A DNA stretch of 30,366 bases from CAZTTG01 sp964615935 (GCA_964615935.1 CAZTTG010000079.1:1-30366); one strand, 5' to 3'; positions 1 to 7,719 are shown, counted from the stretch's first letter. Numbers and translations are program-made. Notes: generated by a model from the letters alone, not told the origin.

Positions 1-31
1 GTTATCGTCCGCGCCCCTCGTATCGTCCACC

Positions 32-53
32 GGCCCGTCCCAGCGGACGGGCC
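32..53. terminator. Perfect hairpin upstream of the antiporter operon
   Basis: A 9 bp perfect inverted repeat (GGCCCGTCC at 32-40, GGACGGGCC at 45-53) encloses a CAGC tetraloop. There is no T-run on either side, so it is not a canonical intrinsic terminator. It may end an upstream transcript entering from outside the window, or sit in the leader of the antiporter operon. The octamer TATCGTCC also occurs twice just before it, at 3-10 and 21-28. I see no convincing promoter in 54-141. Confidence 0.35.
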
Positions 54-141
54 CCGGCACCCACCCCACCCCCGCCGCCGTGACCCAGGCTCCCACGCCC
101 CCTACGCCCCCGCGGGCCCCGAAACGCGAGGGAGGCGGAGC

Positions 142-621
142 GTGAAGTCGACCGTCGCCCTCTTCGGCCTGCTCCTCGCGCTCTGGCTCCTGGCCTCGGG
201 CATCTACGACCACGCGCAGCTCCTCGTGTTCGGGGTCCTGTCCTGCGCCGGCGTGGCCCTGCTGGCCCGGCGCATGGGCATCGCCGACGAGGAGGCCGTG
301 CCGGTGCACCTGGTCCTGCGCAGCCTGGTCTACGTGCCCTGGCTGGCGAAGGAGGTCCTGCTGGCCAACCTGGACGTGGCCCGCCGGATCCTCGGCCCCG
401 GTCTGCCCATCAGCCCCCGGATCATGGTCCTGCACCCCACCCAGCGCACCGACCTGTGCCGGGTGCTCTACGCCAACTCGATCACCCTCACGCCCGGCAC
501 GGTCTCCATCGAGGCGGAGGGCGGGACGATCACCGTCCACGCCATCGCCGAGGAGGTGGCCGAGGCCCTGGAGAAGGGCGAGATGGACCGGCGGGTGAGC
601 GTCCTGGAGGGCGACTCCTGA
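142..621 (+). CDS. mnhE: Mrp-type Na+/H+ antiporter subunit E
   Basis: This 159-residue inner-membrane protein resembles the MnhE/MrpE subunit of the multisubunit monovalent cation/proton antiporter. The N-terminus has two or three hydrophobic helices (about residues 4-42), followed by a cytoplasmic domain. The C-terminal half contains the family-like stretch ANSITLTPGTVSIE, then an acidic tail. The GTG start at 142 is chosen because GGAGG lies at 131-135, six bases upstream, and no earlier start is evident. It is the first gene of the operon. Its stop (619-621) shares one base with the ATG of the next gene, so translation is probably coupled. The family's exact role in transport is unclear; MrpE is thought to help assembly or stability. 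The identification is secure from sequence plus context. Confidence 0.93.
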   Translation: MKSTVALFGLLLALWLLASGIYDHAQLLVFGVLSCAGVALLARRMGIADEEAVPVHLVLRSLVYVPWLAKEVLLANLDVARRILGPGLPISPRIMVLHPTQRTDLCRVLYANSITLTPGTVSIEAEGGTITVHAIAEEVAEALEKGEMDRRVSVLEGDS

Positions 622-905
622 TGTTCGCCGCGGCCATGACCGCCCTGCTCGTGTGCATGGCCATGAGCATGGCGCGGGCGGTGCTGGGGCCGACCCTCTT
701 CGACCGCGTGCTGGCGCTCAACAGCTTCGGCACCAAGACCGTGCTGGTCATCGCCGTGCTGGGCTTCCTCACCGGCCGGCCCGACTTCCTGGACCTGGCC
801 ATGGTCTACGCCCTGATGAACTTCCTGGGCACCATCGCCATGATGAAGCTCGTCCGCTTCGGCGACCTGGCGGGCTCGGAGGAGGACCGGGAGGAGGTGG
901 CCTGA
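621..905 (+). CDS. mnhF: Mrp-type Na+/H+ antiporter subunit F
   Basis: This 94-residue membrane protein has three predicted helices and the MnhF/MrpF-type signature of a GPTLFDRVLALN segment after the first helix. The usual family length is about 90 residues, so it is complete. The ATG at 621 overlaps the mnhE stop by one base (TGATG), and GGAGG at 606-610 serves as ribosome binding site. An in-frame extension upstream to 456 exists, but it would run inside mnhE and is Arg/Gly/His-rich out-of-frame sequence, so I rejected it. It acts as a small structural subunit of the antiporter complex in the inner membrane. The call is made from sequence and from its position between E and G. Confidence 0.92.
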   Translation: MFAAAMTALLVCMAMSMARAVLGPTLFDRVLALNSFGTKTVLVIAVLGFLTGRPDFLDLAMVYALMNFLGTIAMMKLVRFGDLAGSEEDREEVA

Positions 906-907
906 CC

Positions 908-1237
908 GTGCAGCTCTTCCTGGACGTCCTGAGCTGGGCCTTCATCCTGGGGGGGTCCTTCTTCGCGGTGGTCGGCGGGATCGGCCTCCTGCGGCTGCCG
1001 GACTTCTACAGCCGCATTCACGCCGCGGGCATGACCGACACCCTGGGCGTCTGGTTCATCCTGATCGGGCTCATGCTCCAGGCCGGCGCCAGCCTGGTGA
1101 CGATCAAGCTGGTGCTGGTCCTGATCTTCCTCCTGATGACCTGCCCGCTGGCCAGCCACGCCCTGGCCAAGGCGGCCTGGCTGGGCGGGCTGAAGCCCTG
1201 GACCCGAGAGGAGGACGGCGGTGACCGCGCTCCTTAG
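908..1237 (+). CDS. mnhG: Mrp-type Na+/H+ antiporter subunit G
   Basis: This 109-residue protein with three membrane helices carries the strongly conserved MnhG/MrpG segment GLLRLPDFYSRIHAAGMTDT (about residues 26-45). Family length is typically 100-120 residues. Translation starts at GTG 908, two bases after the mnhF stop, with AGGAGG at 892-897 upstream. Its end overlaps the following gene by 17 bases, so the last codons of mnhG carry the ribosome binding site (AGGAGG, 1209-1214) of that gene. Small structural subunit of the antiporter. The identification is confident. Confidence 0.94.
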   Translation: MQLFLDVLSWAFILGGSFFAVVGGIGLLRLPDFYSRIHAAGMTDTLGVWFILIGLMLQAGASLVTIKLVLVLIFLLMTCPLASHALAKAAWLGGLKPWTREEDGGDRAP

Positions 1238-1820
1238 CGGCGTCCTCTTCGCCTTCCTGCTGGCCGCGGCCGTGGCCATCATCCGGCTGCACGACCTCTT
1301 CGCCGCGGTCATGCTGCTGGGTATCTTCAGCCTGCTCTCGGCGGCGCTCTTCACGGTGATGGACGCCGTGGACGTGGCCTTCACCGAGGCCGCGGTGGGC
1401 GCCGGGATCTCCACCCTGCTCATGCTGGGCACCCTGGCCCTGACCACCCGCGAGGAGGAGCCTGAGCACAACCAGCGGGCTCCCCTGGCCCTGGCGGTGG
1501 TGATCTTCACCGGGGCGGCCCTGCTGTACGGGACCCTCGACATGCCCGCCTACGGGGACCCGCAGGCCCCCATCCACGGCTACCTGGCCCCCCTTTTCCT
1601 GGAGGACTCCCTGGGCATCCCCAACGTGGTCACCGCGGTGCTGGCCTCCTACCGGGGCTACGACACCTGGGGCGAGACCACGGTGATCTTCACCGCCGCC
1701 GTGGGGGTGCTGCTGGGTCTGGGGACGGTTCACCGCCGGCTGGGGTCCAGCCGGCTGGGCCACCGCCAGCTGCGCCGCGGGACCGCGGGGGCCGAGGCCG
1801 CCGGGGAGGACGCGCCGTGA
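1221..1820 (+). CDS. Stand-alone MrpA C-terminal domain protein (MbhD + MbhE fusion, DUF4040)
   Basis: This 199-residue membrane protein corresponds to the C-terminal part of MrpA, which in archaeal membrane-bound hydrogenases is split into MbhD and MbhE. Residues 1-75 are MbhD/DUF4040-like, with the conserved DVAFTEAAVGAG segment (51-62). Residues 85-170 are MbhE-like, with the motif NVVTAVLASYRGYDTWGE (135-152). In the Mrp complex this region is implicated in the cation path beside the antiporter modules. Here it is separate from any NuoL-like domain, so MrpA is split. GTG start at 1221 with AGGAGG six bases upstream. The stop overlaps the next GTG by four bases (GTGA). The C-terminus (172-199) is a basic and Ala/Gly-rich tail with no recognised role. 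Confidence 0.9.
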   Translation: MTALLSGVLFAFLLAAAVAIIRLHDLFAAVMLLGIFSLLSAALFTVMDAVDVAFTEAAVGAGISTLLMLGTLALTTREEEPEHNQRAPLALAVVIFTGAALLYGTLDMPAYGDPQAPIHGYLAPLFLEDSLGIPNVVTAVLASYRGYDTWGETTVIFTAAVGVLLGLGTVHRRLGSSRLGHRQLRRGTAGAEAAGEDAP

Positions 1821-2233
1821 GACGCCACATCATCCTGCGCGCCCTCTCGAAGCTGCTGATCCCCCTGATCATGCTCTTCGCCCTCTACGTGCAGTTCCAC
1901 GGGGACTACGGGCCGGGGGGCGGCTTCCAGGCCGGGGTCATCTTCGGGGCGGGGATCATCCTGTACGCGGTGATCTTCGGGCTGGAGCCGGCGCGGCGGG
2001 TGTTCCGGCCGCGCCTCCTGGAGATCCTGATCTCCGCCGGCGTGCTGCTCTACGGCGGCGTGGGGGTCTGGTCCATGGTGCTGGGGGGGAACTTCCTGGA
2101 CTACGGCGTCCTCGACCCCGAGCACGGCCAGCACCTGGGCATCCTGCTGGTCGAGCTGGGCGTGGGCCTGACGGTCACCGCGGTCATGGCGACCCTGTTC
2201 TTCCAGTTCGCCGGGAGGAGAGGGGTCCGATGA
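1817..2233 (+). CDS. mnhB: Mrp-type Na+/H+ antiporter subunit B
   Basis: This 138-residue, four-helix membrane protein shows the MnhB/MrpB hallmark HGDYGPGGGFQAGVIFGAG (about residues 28-46). Its length is normal for the bacterial subunit (about 130-145). The GTG at 1817 overlaps the previous gene's stop in a GTGA arrangement, and its own stop overlaps the next ATG in ATGA, both signs of coupled translation. In Mrp complexes subunit B packs with the MrpA C-terminal region, and here the two genes are adjacent. Identification is confident. Confidence 0.95.
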   Translation: MRRHIILRALSKLLIPLIMLFALYVQFHGDYGPGGGFQAGVIFGAGIILYAVIFGLEPARRVFRPRLLEILISAGVLLYGGVGVWSMVLGGNFLDYGVLDPEHGQHLGILLVELGVGLTVTAVMATLFFQFAGRRGVR

Positions 2234-2586
2234 TGGACGGGGGGCTCTTCAACTACTGGGTGATCGTGGTCCTCATGATGACCGGGCTGTACGTGGTCAT
2301 CGCCAAGAGCAACCTGGTCAAGAAGGTCATCGGCCTGAACGTCTTCCAGGTCTCGGTCATCATGCTGTACGTCAGCATGGGCAAGATCGAGGGGGGCACC
2401 GCGCCGATCCTCCTCGAGGGCGAGGGCGTGGTCTACTCCAACCCCCTCCCCCACGTGCTCATGCTGACCGCCATCGTGGTGGGCGTGGCCACCAGCGCCC
2501 TGGCCCTCTCGCTGGTGGTGCGCATCCACGAGGACTACGGGAGCATCGAGGAGGACGTGATCCGCAAGCTGGAGGAGCAGCCCTGA
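2230..2586 (+). CDS. mnhC: Mrp-type Na+/H+ antiporter subunit C (NuoK-like)
   Basis: This 118-residue protein with three membrane helices is homologous in type to MrpC/MnhC and to complex I NuoK. It shows the segment SNLVKKVIGLNVFQVSVIM in helix 2, then an extended loop (EGVVYSNPLPHVLMLTAIVV) leading to helix 3, with NPLPHVLMLTAIVVG as the clearest MrpC signature. The ATG at 2230 overlaps the mnhB stop (ATGA); a second ATG follows at 2233. Its stop overlaps the next ATG by one base. In the complex it bridges the antiporter modules and the B/MrpA-C core. Confident. Confidence 0.95.
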   Translation: MMDGGLFNYWVIVVLMMTGLYVVIAKSNLVKKVIGLNVFQVSVIMLYVSMGKIEGGTAPILLEGEGVVYSNPLPHVLMLTAIVVGVATSALALSLVVRIHEDYGSIEEDVIRKLEEQP

Positions 2587-4103
2587 TGCTCCAGCAGCTC
2601 CCCGCCCTGCAGATCGCCATCCCCCTGCTGGCGGCGCCGGTGTGCGTCGTCCTGCGCAGCGCGCGGGCCTGCTGGCTCCTGGCCCTGGCGGTCACCTGGG
2701 CCGGGCTCCTCATGTCCTGGACCCTGCTGCAGGAGGTGCGGCGCACGGGCGAGGCGATCTCCTACCACCTGGGGGGCTGGGCGCCGCCCCTGGGGATCGA
2801 GCTGCGCGTCGACTACGCCAACGCCTTCGTGCTGCTGATCGTCACCGGGGTCAGCGCGGTGGTCCTGACCGCCAGCCCCCGCAGCCTGGCCTCCGAGCTG
2901 CCGCGCGAGCGCCACTACCTGTTCTGGGCCGCCTACCTGCTGTGCATGACGGGCCTGGCGGGGATGACCATCACCGGGGACGCCTTCAACGTCTTCGTGT
3001 TCCTGGAGATCTCCTCCCTGGCCTCCTACACGCTCATCTCCATGGGCCCCCGGCGCCAGGCGGTCACCTCGGCCTTCCAGTACCTGGTCATGGGCACCAT
3101 CGGCGGCACCTTCGTGCTGCTGGGGATCGGCCTGCTGTACATGGTCACCGGCACCCTGAACATGGCCGACCTCTACGACCGCCTGCAGGAGGTCGGGACC
3201 GTGGCCGGGGGGGCCGAGGGGCTGATGCGGCCCAACCGCACGGTGCTCGTGGCCCTGGCCTGCATCGTGGCCGGGGTGAGCATCAAGCTGGCCCTCTTCC
3301 CGCTGCACGTCTGGCTGCCCAACGCCTACCACTTCGCGCCCGCGATGGTGACCGCCTTCCTGGCGGCCACCGCCACCAAGGTGGCCTTCTACGTGCTGGT
3401 GCGCATGGTCTACGGCGTCTTCGGCGCCGACCTGGCCTTCGGCGCCATGCGCCTGGACGCGGTGCTCCTGCCCCTGGCGGTGCTGGCCATGTTCGTGGCC
3501 TCGACCGTGGCCATCTTCCAGCAGGACGTCAAGCGCATGCTGGCCTACTCCAGCCTGGCCCAGGTGGGCTACATGGTGCTGGGCCTGAGCCTGGCCACGG
3601 TGGAGGGGCTCACCGGGGGCATCGTGCACCTGTTCAACCACGCGCTGATGAAGAGCGGGCTCTTCCTGGCGCTGGCCTGCGTGGCCCTGCGCCTGGGCTC
3701 CACCCGCCTGTACGACCTGCGCGGCCTGGGCCGCCGCATGCCCTGGACCATGGGGGCCTTCGTGCTGGGCGGCCTCTCCCTGATCGGGGTGCCCGGCACG
3801 GTGGGCTTCATCAGCAAGTGGTACCTGGTGGTGGGGGCCTTCCAGAGCGGGCTCTGGCCGGTGGCGGGCCTGATCCTCTTGAGCTCGCTCCTGGCGGTGA
3901 TCTACGTGTGGCGGGTGGTCGAGGCGGCCTACTTCCAGGAGCCCCCCATGGGCGCTCCACCGGCGCGCGAGGCCCCCGCGAGCCTCCTGGTGCCGACCTG
4001 GATCCTGGTGGGCTCCACCGTGCTCTTCGGCCTCTTCACCGAGCACACCGCCGGCGTGGCCCGCGCCGCCGCGCGCATGTTCATGGGGGTCGCGGGATCG
4101 TGA
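2586..4103 (+). CDS. mnhD: Mrp antiporter module subunit D (NuoN/NuoM-like), copy 1
   Basis: This 505-residue polytopic protein belongs to the proton-translocating NuoL/M/N-MrpA/D family and has about 14 helices. The charged residues needed for proton transfer are visible: Glu141 in the first broken-helix region (VFLEISSLASYTL), Lys234 in SIKLALFPLHVWLPNAYH, His241, Lys265 in ATKVAFYVL and Lys356 in NHALMKSGLF. The sequence AYSSLAQVGYMVLG is typical of the family. It is the MrpD-like subunit in an operon of overlapping genes; its ATG overlaps the mnhC stop by one base and its own stop overlaps the next GTG. It lacks the long C-terminal extension of MrpA. Which of the three modules in this operon is the true MrpD orthologue cannot be fixed from sequence alone. 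Confidence 0.93.
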   Translation: MLQQLPALQIAIPLLAAPVCVVLRSARACWLLALAVTWAGLLMSWTLLQEVRRTGEAISYHLGGWAPPLGIELRVDYANAFVLLIVTGVSAVVLTASPRSLASELPRERHYLFWAAYLLCMTGLAGMTITGDAFNVFVFLEISSLASYTLISMGPRRQAVTSAFQYLVMGTIGGTFVLLGIGLLYMVTGTLNMADLYDRLQEVGTVAGGAEGLMRPNRTVLVALACIVAGVSIKLALFPLHVWLPNAYHFAPAMVTAFLAATATKVAFYVLVRMVYGVFGADLAFGAMRLDAVLLPLAVLAMFVASTVAIFQQDVKRMLAYSSLAQVGYMVLGLSLATVEGLTGGIVHLFNHALMKSGLFLALACVALRLGSTRLYDLRGLGRRMPWTMGAFVLGGLSLIGVPGTVGFISKWYLVVGAFQSGLWPVAGLILLSSLLAVIYVWRVVEAAYFQEPPMGAPPAREAPASLLVPTWILVGSTVLFGLFTEHTAGVARAAARMFMGVAGS

Positions 4104-5581
4104 GCGCCTCCACCGCCGTCGGCCTGTGCGTGCTGTGGCCCCTCCTGGGGGCGGTGGCGGTGGTGCTCCTCGGCCGGCGGCCCAACCTGCGCGAGGCCGC
4201 CAGCCTGGTGTGCGCCGGCAGCCTCTTCGCCCTGGTGGTCGGCTGGGTCCTGCCCGCGGTGCGGGCCGGCGAGCGCCCCGCCCTGACGCTGCTCGAGGTG
4301 CTGCCCGGCCTGCCGCTGGCCTTCGAGGTCGAGCCCCTGGGCATGCTCTTCGCCCTCCTGGCCTCGGGCCTGTGGATCGTCACCGGCGTGTACGCCATCG
4401 GCTACATGCGCGGGCACCACGAGAAGAGGCAGACGCGCTTCTACGCCTGCTTCGCCCTGGCCATCGCCGGGGCCCTGGGGGTGGCCTTCGCGGCCAACCT
4501 GTTCACCCTCTTCCTGTTCTACGAGTTCATCACCCTCTCGACCTATCCCCTGGTGACCCACCACGGGACCGAGAAGGCCAAGCTCGGGGGTCGGACCTAC
4601 CTGGGGGTGCTGATGAGCACCTCGGTGGCCTTCCTGCTGCTGGCCCTGGTGTGGACTTACCACCTGGCCGGCACCACCGACTTCCGGGCCGGGGGGATCC
4701 TCGCCGGCAAGGCCGGCGAGGGGCTCCTGGCGGTGCTCCTGGCGCTCTTCGTCTTCGGCACCGCCAAGGCCGCCCTGATGCCCTTCCACCGCTGGCTGCC
4801 CGCGGCCATGGTGGCCCCCACCCCGGTGAGCGCCCTGCTGCACGCGGTGGCGGTGGTCAAGGCGGGCGTCTTCACGGTGGTGAAGATCGGCGTCTACGTC
4901 TTCGGCCTGGACACCCTGAAGGAGATGAGCGGCCAGCTCCTGGGCAGCGGCTGGCTGGTGTACGCCGCCTGCTTCACCATCCTGGCGGCCTCTCTGGTGG
5001 CCCTCTTCCAGGACAACCTCAAGCGGCGGCTGGCCTACTCCACGGTGAGCCAGCTCGCCTACATCGTGCTGGGCCTGGCCCTGTTCAACCCGATGGCGGT
5101 GCAGGGGGCGGCCCTGCACATGGTCATGCACGCGGCCGGGAAGATCACCCTCTTCTTCTGCGCCGGCGCCATCCTGGTGGCCACCCACAAGACCGAGATC
5201 AGCCAGATGCGGGGCATCGGCCGGCGGATGCCCTTCACCATGTTCGCCTTCCTGCTGGGCTCGCTGAGCATCATCGGCCTGCCCCCCTGCGGCGGCATGT
5301 GGAGCAAGTGGTTCCTCTTCCTGGGGGCCCTGGAGGCGGAGCGGCTGGTGGCGGTGGGCGTGCTGGTGGTGAGCTCGCTCCTGAACATCGCCTACCTGCT
5401 CCCGATCGCGATCAACGCCTTCTTCGCGCCCCCCGACGACGAGGAGGAGGCGCGGGGCGGGATCCGGGAGGCGCCGGCGGCCTGCGTGGTCCCCCTGACG
5501 CTCACGGCGCTGGCCGGCCCGGTGCTCTTCCTCTTCCCCGACTTCTTCATCGACCTGGCCCGACGGATCGGGGCGGCTTGA
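4100..5581 (+). CDS. Antiporter module, NuoL/MrpA-N-like, copy 2
   Basis: This 493-residue NuoL/M/N-type membrane subunit reads in from a GTG at 4100 that overlaps the preceding stop by four bases. Key residues are present: Glu142 (FYEFITLSTYPLV), Lys223 (TAKAALMPFHRWLPAAM), Lys254 (HAVAVVKAGVF) and Lys348 (HAAGKITLFF). The segment APTPVSALLHAVAVVKAGVF is characteristic of NuoL and MrpA N-terminal modules, so this is the best candidate for the missing MrpA antiporter half. The matching MrpA C-terminal half is the separate gene at 1221-1820. A small soluble loop before the last helix is acidic (DDEEEAR). A longer frame-continuous reading upstream only traverses the previous gene and is not real. 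Confidence 0.9.
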   Translation: MSASTAVGLCVLWPLLGAVAVVLLGRRPNLREAASLVCAGSLFALVVGWVLPAVRAGERPALTLLEVLPGLPLAFEVEPLGMLFALLASGLWIVTGVYAIGYMRGHHEKRQTRFYACFALAIAGALGVAFAANLFTLFLFYEFITLSTYPLVTHHGTEKAKLGGRTYLGVLMSTSVAFLLLALVWTYHLAGTTDFRAGGILAGKAGEGLLAVLLALFVFGTAKAALMPFHRWLPAAMVAPTPVSALLHAVAVVKAGVFTVVKIGVYVFGLDTLKEMSGQLLGSGWLVYAACFTILAASLVALFQDNLKRRLAYSTVSQLAYIVLGLALFNPMAVQGAALHMVMHAAGKITLFFCAGAILVATHKTEISQMRGIGRRMPFTMFAFLLGSLSIIGLPPCGGMWSKWFLFLGALEAERLVAVGVLVVSSLLNIAYLLPIAINAFFAPPDDEEEARGGIREAPAACVVPLTLTALAGPVLFLFPDFFIDLARRIGAA

Positions 5582-5582
5582 G

Positions 5583-5900
5583 ATGGAACGGCCCACGGAC
5601 ACCCACGGACCCGAAGGCGCGGCTCCTCCCCCGCAGGAGAAGCAGCACGTCTTCGACGATTCCCGGAACGTCAAGCGCCTGATCCGGGTCTTCTTCGTCG
5701 CCTGCGCGGTGCTGCTGGCGATCGACCTGGTCCACCACCGGCACGGGAGCTTCGAGGAGTCCGAGGCGGAGCTCGCCGCCGAGGGGATCTTCGGCTTCTA
5801 CGGCCTGTTCGGCTTCGTGGCCTGCGTGCTCCTGGTGCTGGCCGCCAAGTACGTCCTGCGCAGGGCCGTCATGCGCTCGGAGGACTACTATGATCGGTAG
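5583..5900 (+). CDS. Small two-helix membrane protein in the antiporter operon, unknown function
   Basis: This 105-residue protein has a Pro-rich N-terminus and two predicted membrane helices (about 36-50 and 71-89), ending in RSEDYYDR. Between the helices lies LVHHRHGSFEESEAELAAEG, with a run of histidines near the first membrane exit. It starts one base after the stop of module 2 and overlaps module 3 by 11 bases, so it is translated as part of the operon. It matches none of the seven standard Mrp subunits. From position I infer an accessory subunit of the antiporter complex, or a linker between modules. Similar small proteins may accompany such clusters elsewhere, but I cannot confirm this without a search. 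Confidence 0.85.
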   Translation: MERPTDTHGPEGAAPPPQEKQHVFDDSRNVKRLIRVFFVACAVLLAIDLVHHRHGSFEESEAELAAEGIFGFYGLFGFVACVLLVLAAKYVLRRAVMRSEDYYDR

Positions 5901-7584
5901 CCTCCACCCGGCCCTGGTCCTGCTCCTGGGCGGGCTGCTGCTGCCGCTCCTGCGGGGTCGGCTGCGGCAGGGCGCGCTGGTCCTCCTGCCCGCCCTGGGC
6001 TTCCTGAACCTCCTGGGCTTCGAGGCCGGCGACTCGGCCAGCCTCACCCTGGCGGGCTACCAGCTCGAGGTCCTGCGGGTCGACCGGCTGAGCCTGATCT
6101 TCGGCTACCTGTTTCACATCGCGGCCTTCCTGGCGGCCATCTACTCGCTGCACGTCAAGGACACCGTGCAGCACCTCACCGGGCTGATGTACGCCGGCAG
6201 CGCGGTGGGCACGGTCTTCGCCGGGGACCTGGTGAGCCTGTTCGTCTTCTGGGAGCTCCTGGCGGTCACCTCGGTGTTCCAGATCTGGGCCCGCCGCCGC
6301 CCGGCCTCGACCGCCGCCGGCCTGCGCTACCTGCTGGTGCACGTCAGCTCGGGCCTGCTGCTCCTGGCGGGCACCGCCCTGCGCTGGCACCAGACCGACT
6401 CCCTGGCCTTCGAGCACATGGAGCTGGACGGGCTGGCGAGCTGGCTCATCCTGCTGGCCATCGGCATCAAGTGCGCCTTCCCGGTCCTGCACACCTGGCT
6501 GGTGGACGGGTATCCGGCGGCCACCCCCACCGGGGCGGTCTTCCTGTGCGCCTTCACCACCAAGGCGGCCGTCTACGCGCTGGCGCGGGGCTTCGACGGC
6601 TGTGAGCTCCTGATCTGGGTCGGGAGCCTCATGACCATGTTCCCGATCTTCTACGCCGTCATCGAGAACGACCTGCGGCGCGTGCTGGGCTACAGCATGA
6701 TCAACCAGATCGGCTTCATGGTGGTGGGCGTCGGCCTGGGCACCCACATGGGGATCAACGGGGCGGTGGCCCACGCCTTCAACGACGTCTTCTTCAAGGG
6801 CCTGCTCTTCATGTCCATGGGGGCGGTCCTCCTGCGGGCCGGAAAGATCAACGGCTCCGAGCTGGGCGGCCTCTACAAGAGCATGCCGGCCACCGCCGGC
6901 CTGTGCATGGTGGGAGCGGCCTCCATCTCGGCCTTCCCGCTGTTCTCGGGCTTCGTGAGCAAGTCCATGGTCATGGTGGCCGCCGCCGACGGGGGCTACG
7001 TGACGGTGTGGCTGATGCTGCTCTTCGCCTCGGCCGGCGTCTTCCACCACGCCGGCATCAAGATCCCCTTCTTCGCCTTCTTCGCCCACGACTCGGGGAT
7101 CCGCTGCAAGGAGGCGCCCCGGAACATGCTGCTGGCCATGAGCCTGGCGGCGGCCCTGTGCATCGGGATCGGCTGCTTCCCGGGCCTGCTCTACGCCCTG
7201 CTGCCCTACCCGGTGGACTACAAGCCCTACAGCTCGACCCACGTGGTGGCCCAGCTCCAGCTCCTGTTCTTCTCGGCCATGGCCTTCACCACCCTGATGC
7301 TGACCCGCATCTACCCCCCCGAGCTGCGCTCGGTGAACCTGGACGCGGACTGGATCGGGCGCAAGGCCCTGCCGGGGCTCGCCCGGGCGGTCCTGTGGGT
7401 GGGCGGCCGCCTGTGGTCGGGGCTGATCGGCGGCGGGCTGGCCGCGGGCCGGGGCCTGCTGGCCGGGGTCTACCGCCTGCACGGCCCCGAGGGGGTGTTC
7501 GCCCGCACCTGGTCGACCGGCAACATCGTGCTGGCGGCCGCCCTGGTCCTGGGCGGCTACCTGATCCTGTACTACTGGCGCTAG
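5890..7584 (+). CDS. Antiporter module subunit D-like, copy 3
   Basis: This is a 564-residue NuoL/M/N-MrpD-type membrane subunit, the third in the operon. Conserved charges are Glu122 (FVFWELLAVTSVF), Lys194 (GIKCAFPVLHTWLVDGYP), His201, Lys225 (FTTKAAVYA) and Lys303 (DVFFKGLLFMSMGAVLL). The sequence GYSMINQIGFMVVGVG is a good family match. It carries an extra C-terminal segment (about 500-564) with an amphipathic Gly/Arg region and a final membrane helix ending YLILYYWR, reminiscent of the C-terminal lateral helix extensions in this superfamily but much shorter than in NuoL. ATG 5890 overlaps the small-protein gene by 11 bases. It is the last gene of the operon; GC-rich hairpins follow at 7593-7641. 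Confidence 0.91.
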   Translation: MIGSLHPALVLLLGGLLLPLLRGRLRQGALVLLPALGFLNLLGFEAGDSASLTLAGYQLEVLRVDRLSLIFGYLFHIAAFLAAIYSLHVKDTVQHLTGLMYAGSAVGTVFAGDLVSLFVFWELLAVTSVFQIWARRRPASTAAGLRYLLVHVSSGLLLLAGTALRWHQTDSLAFEHMELDGLASWLILLAIGIKCAFPVLHTWLVDGYPAATPTGAVFLCAFTTKAAVYALARGFDGCELLIWVGSLMTMFPIFYAVIENDLRRVLGYSMINQIGFMVVGVGLGTHMGINGAVAHAFNDVFFKGLLFMSMGAVLLRAGKINGSELGGLYKSMPATAGLCMVGAASISAFPLFSGFVSKSMVMVAAADGGYVTVWLMLLFASAGVFHHAGIKIPFFAFFAHDSGIRCKEAPRNMLLAMSLAAALCIGIGCFPGLLYALLPYPVDYKPYSSTHVVAQLQLLFFSAMAFTTLMLTRIYPPELRSVNLDADWIGRKALPGLARAVLWVGGRLWSGLIGGGLAAGRGLLAGVYRLHGPEGVFARTWSTGNIVLAAALVLGGYLILYYWR

Positions 7585-7592
7585 GAACCCGG

Positions 7593-7641
7593 CCGGCGGA
7601 GCGCCGGGGGTCGCGGCGAAGACGGGAAGATGTGCCTTCCC
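7593..7641 (+). terminator. Tandem hairpins after the antiporter operon
   Basis: Two inverted repeats follow the last antiporter gene. The first is CCGGCG/CGCCGG (7593-7598 and 7602-7607) with a GAG loop. The second is GGGAAG/CTTCCC (7624-7629 and 7636-7641) with loop ATGTGC and a weaker outer AGAC/GTCT pairing. Neither is followed by a T-run. They probably mark the 3' end of the operon, since a strong promoter begins about 50 bases downstream. Confidence 0.4.
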
Positions 7642-7690
7642 GGGGCGTCTCCTGGGCGTGGCGCTCCGGCCAACGGGGTCCGCGGGCCGA

Positions 7691-7719
7691 TTGACAGGCC
7701 CCCCGGGCGGACCTAGAGT
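7691..7719 (+). promoter_or_regulatory. Near-consensus sigma-70 promoter of the T2SS operon
   Basis: A perfect -35 box TTGACA (7691-7696) is separated by exactly 17 bases from a -10 box TAGAGT (7714-7719, four of six consensus). The predicted start site near 7726 gives a leader of about 85 bases before gspD. That leader is less GC-rich than its surroundings. The ribosome binding site GGAG is at 7801-7804, six bases before the ATG. Confidence 0.75.

Noticed and set aside
2535..4046. Long open frame on the minus strand opposite the first antiporter module (503 codons)
   Set aside because: The predicted protein is a Gln/His/Gly-rich low-complexity product, the typical antisense shadow of a high-GC gene, with no recognisable domain.
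142..7584. Membrane-bound hydrogenase or complex I
   Set aside because: The antiporter subunits match, but no NuoB/C/D/H/I-like or NiFe hydrogenase subunits are present in the window.
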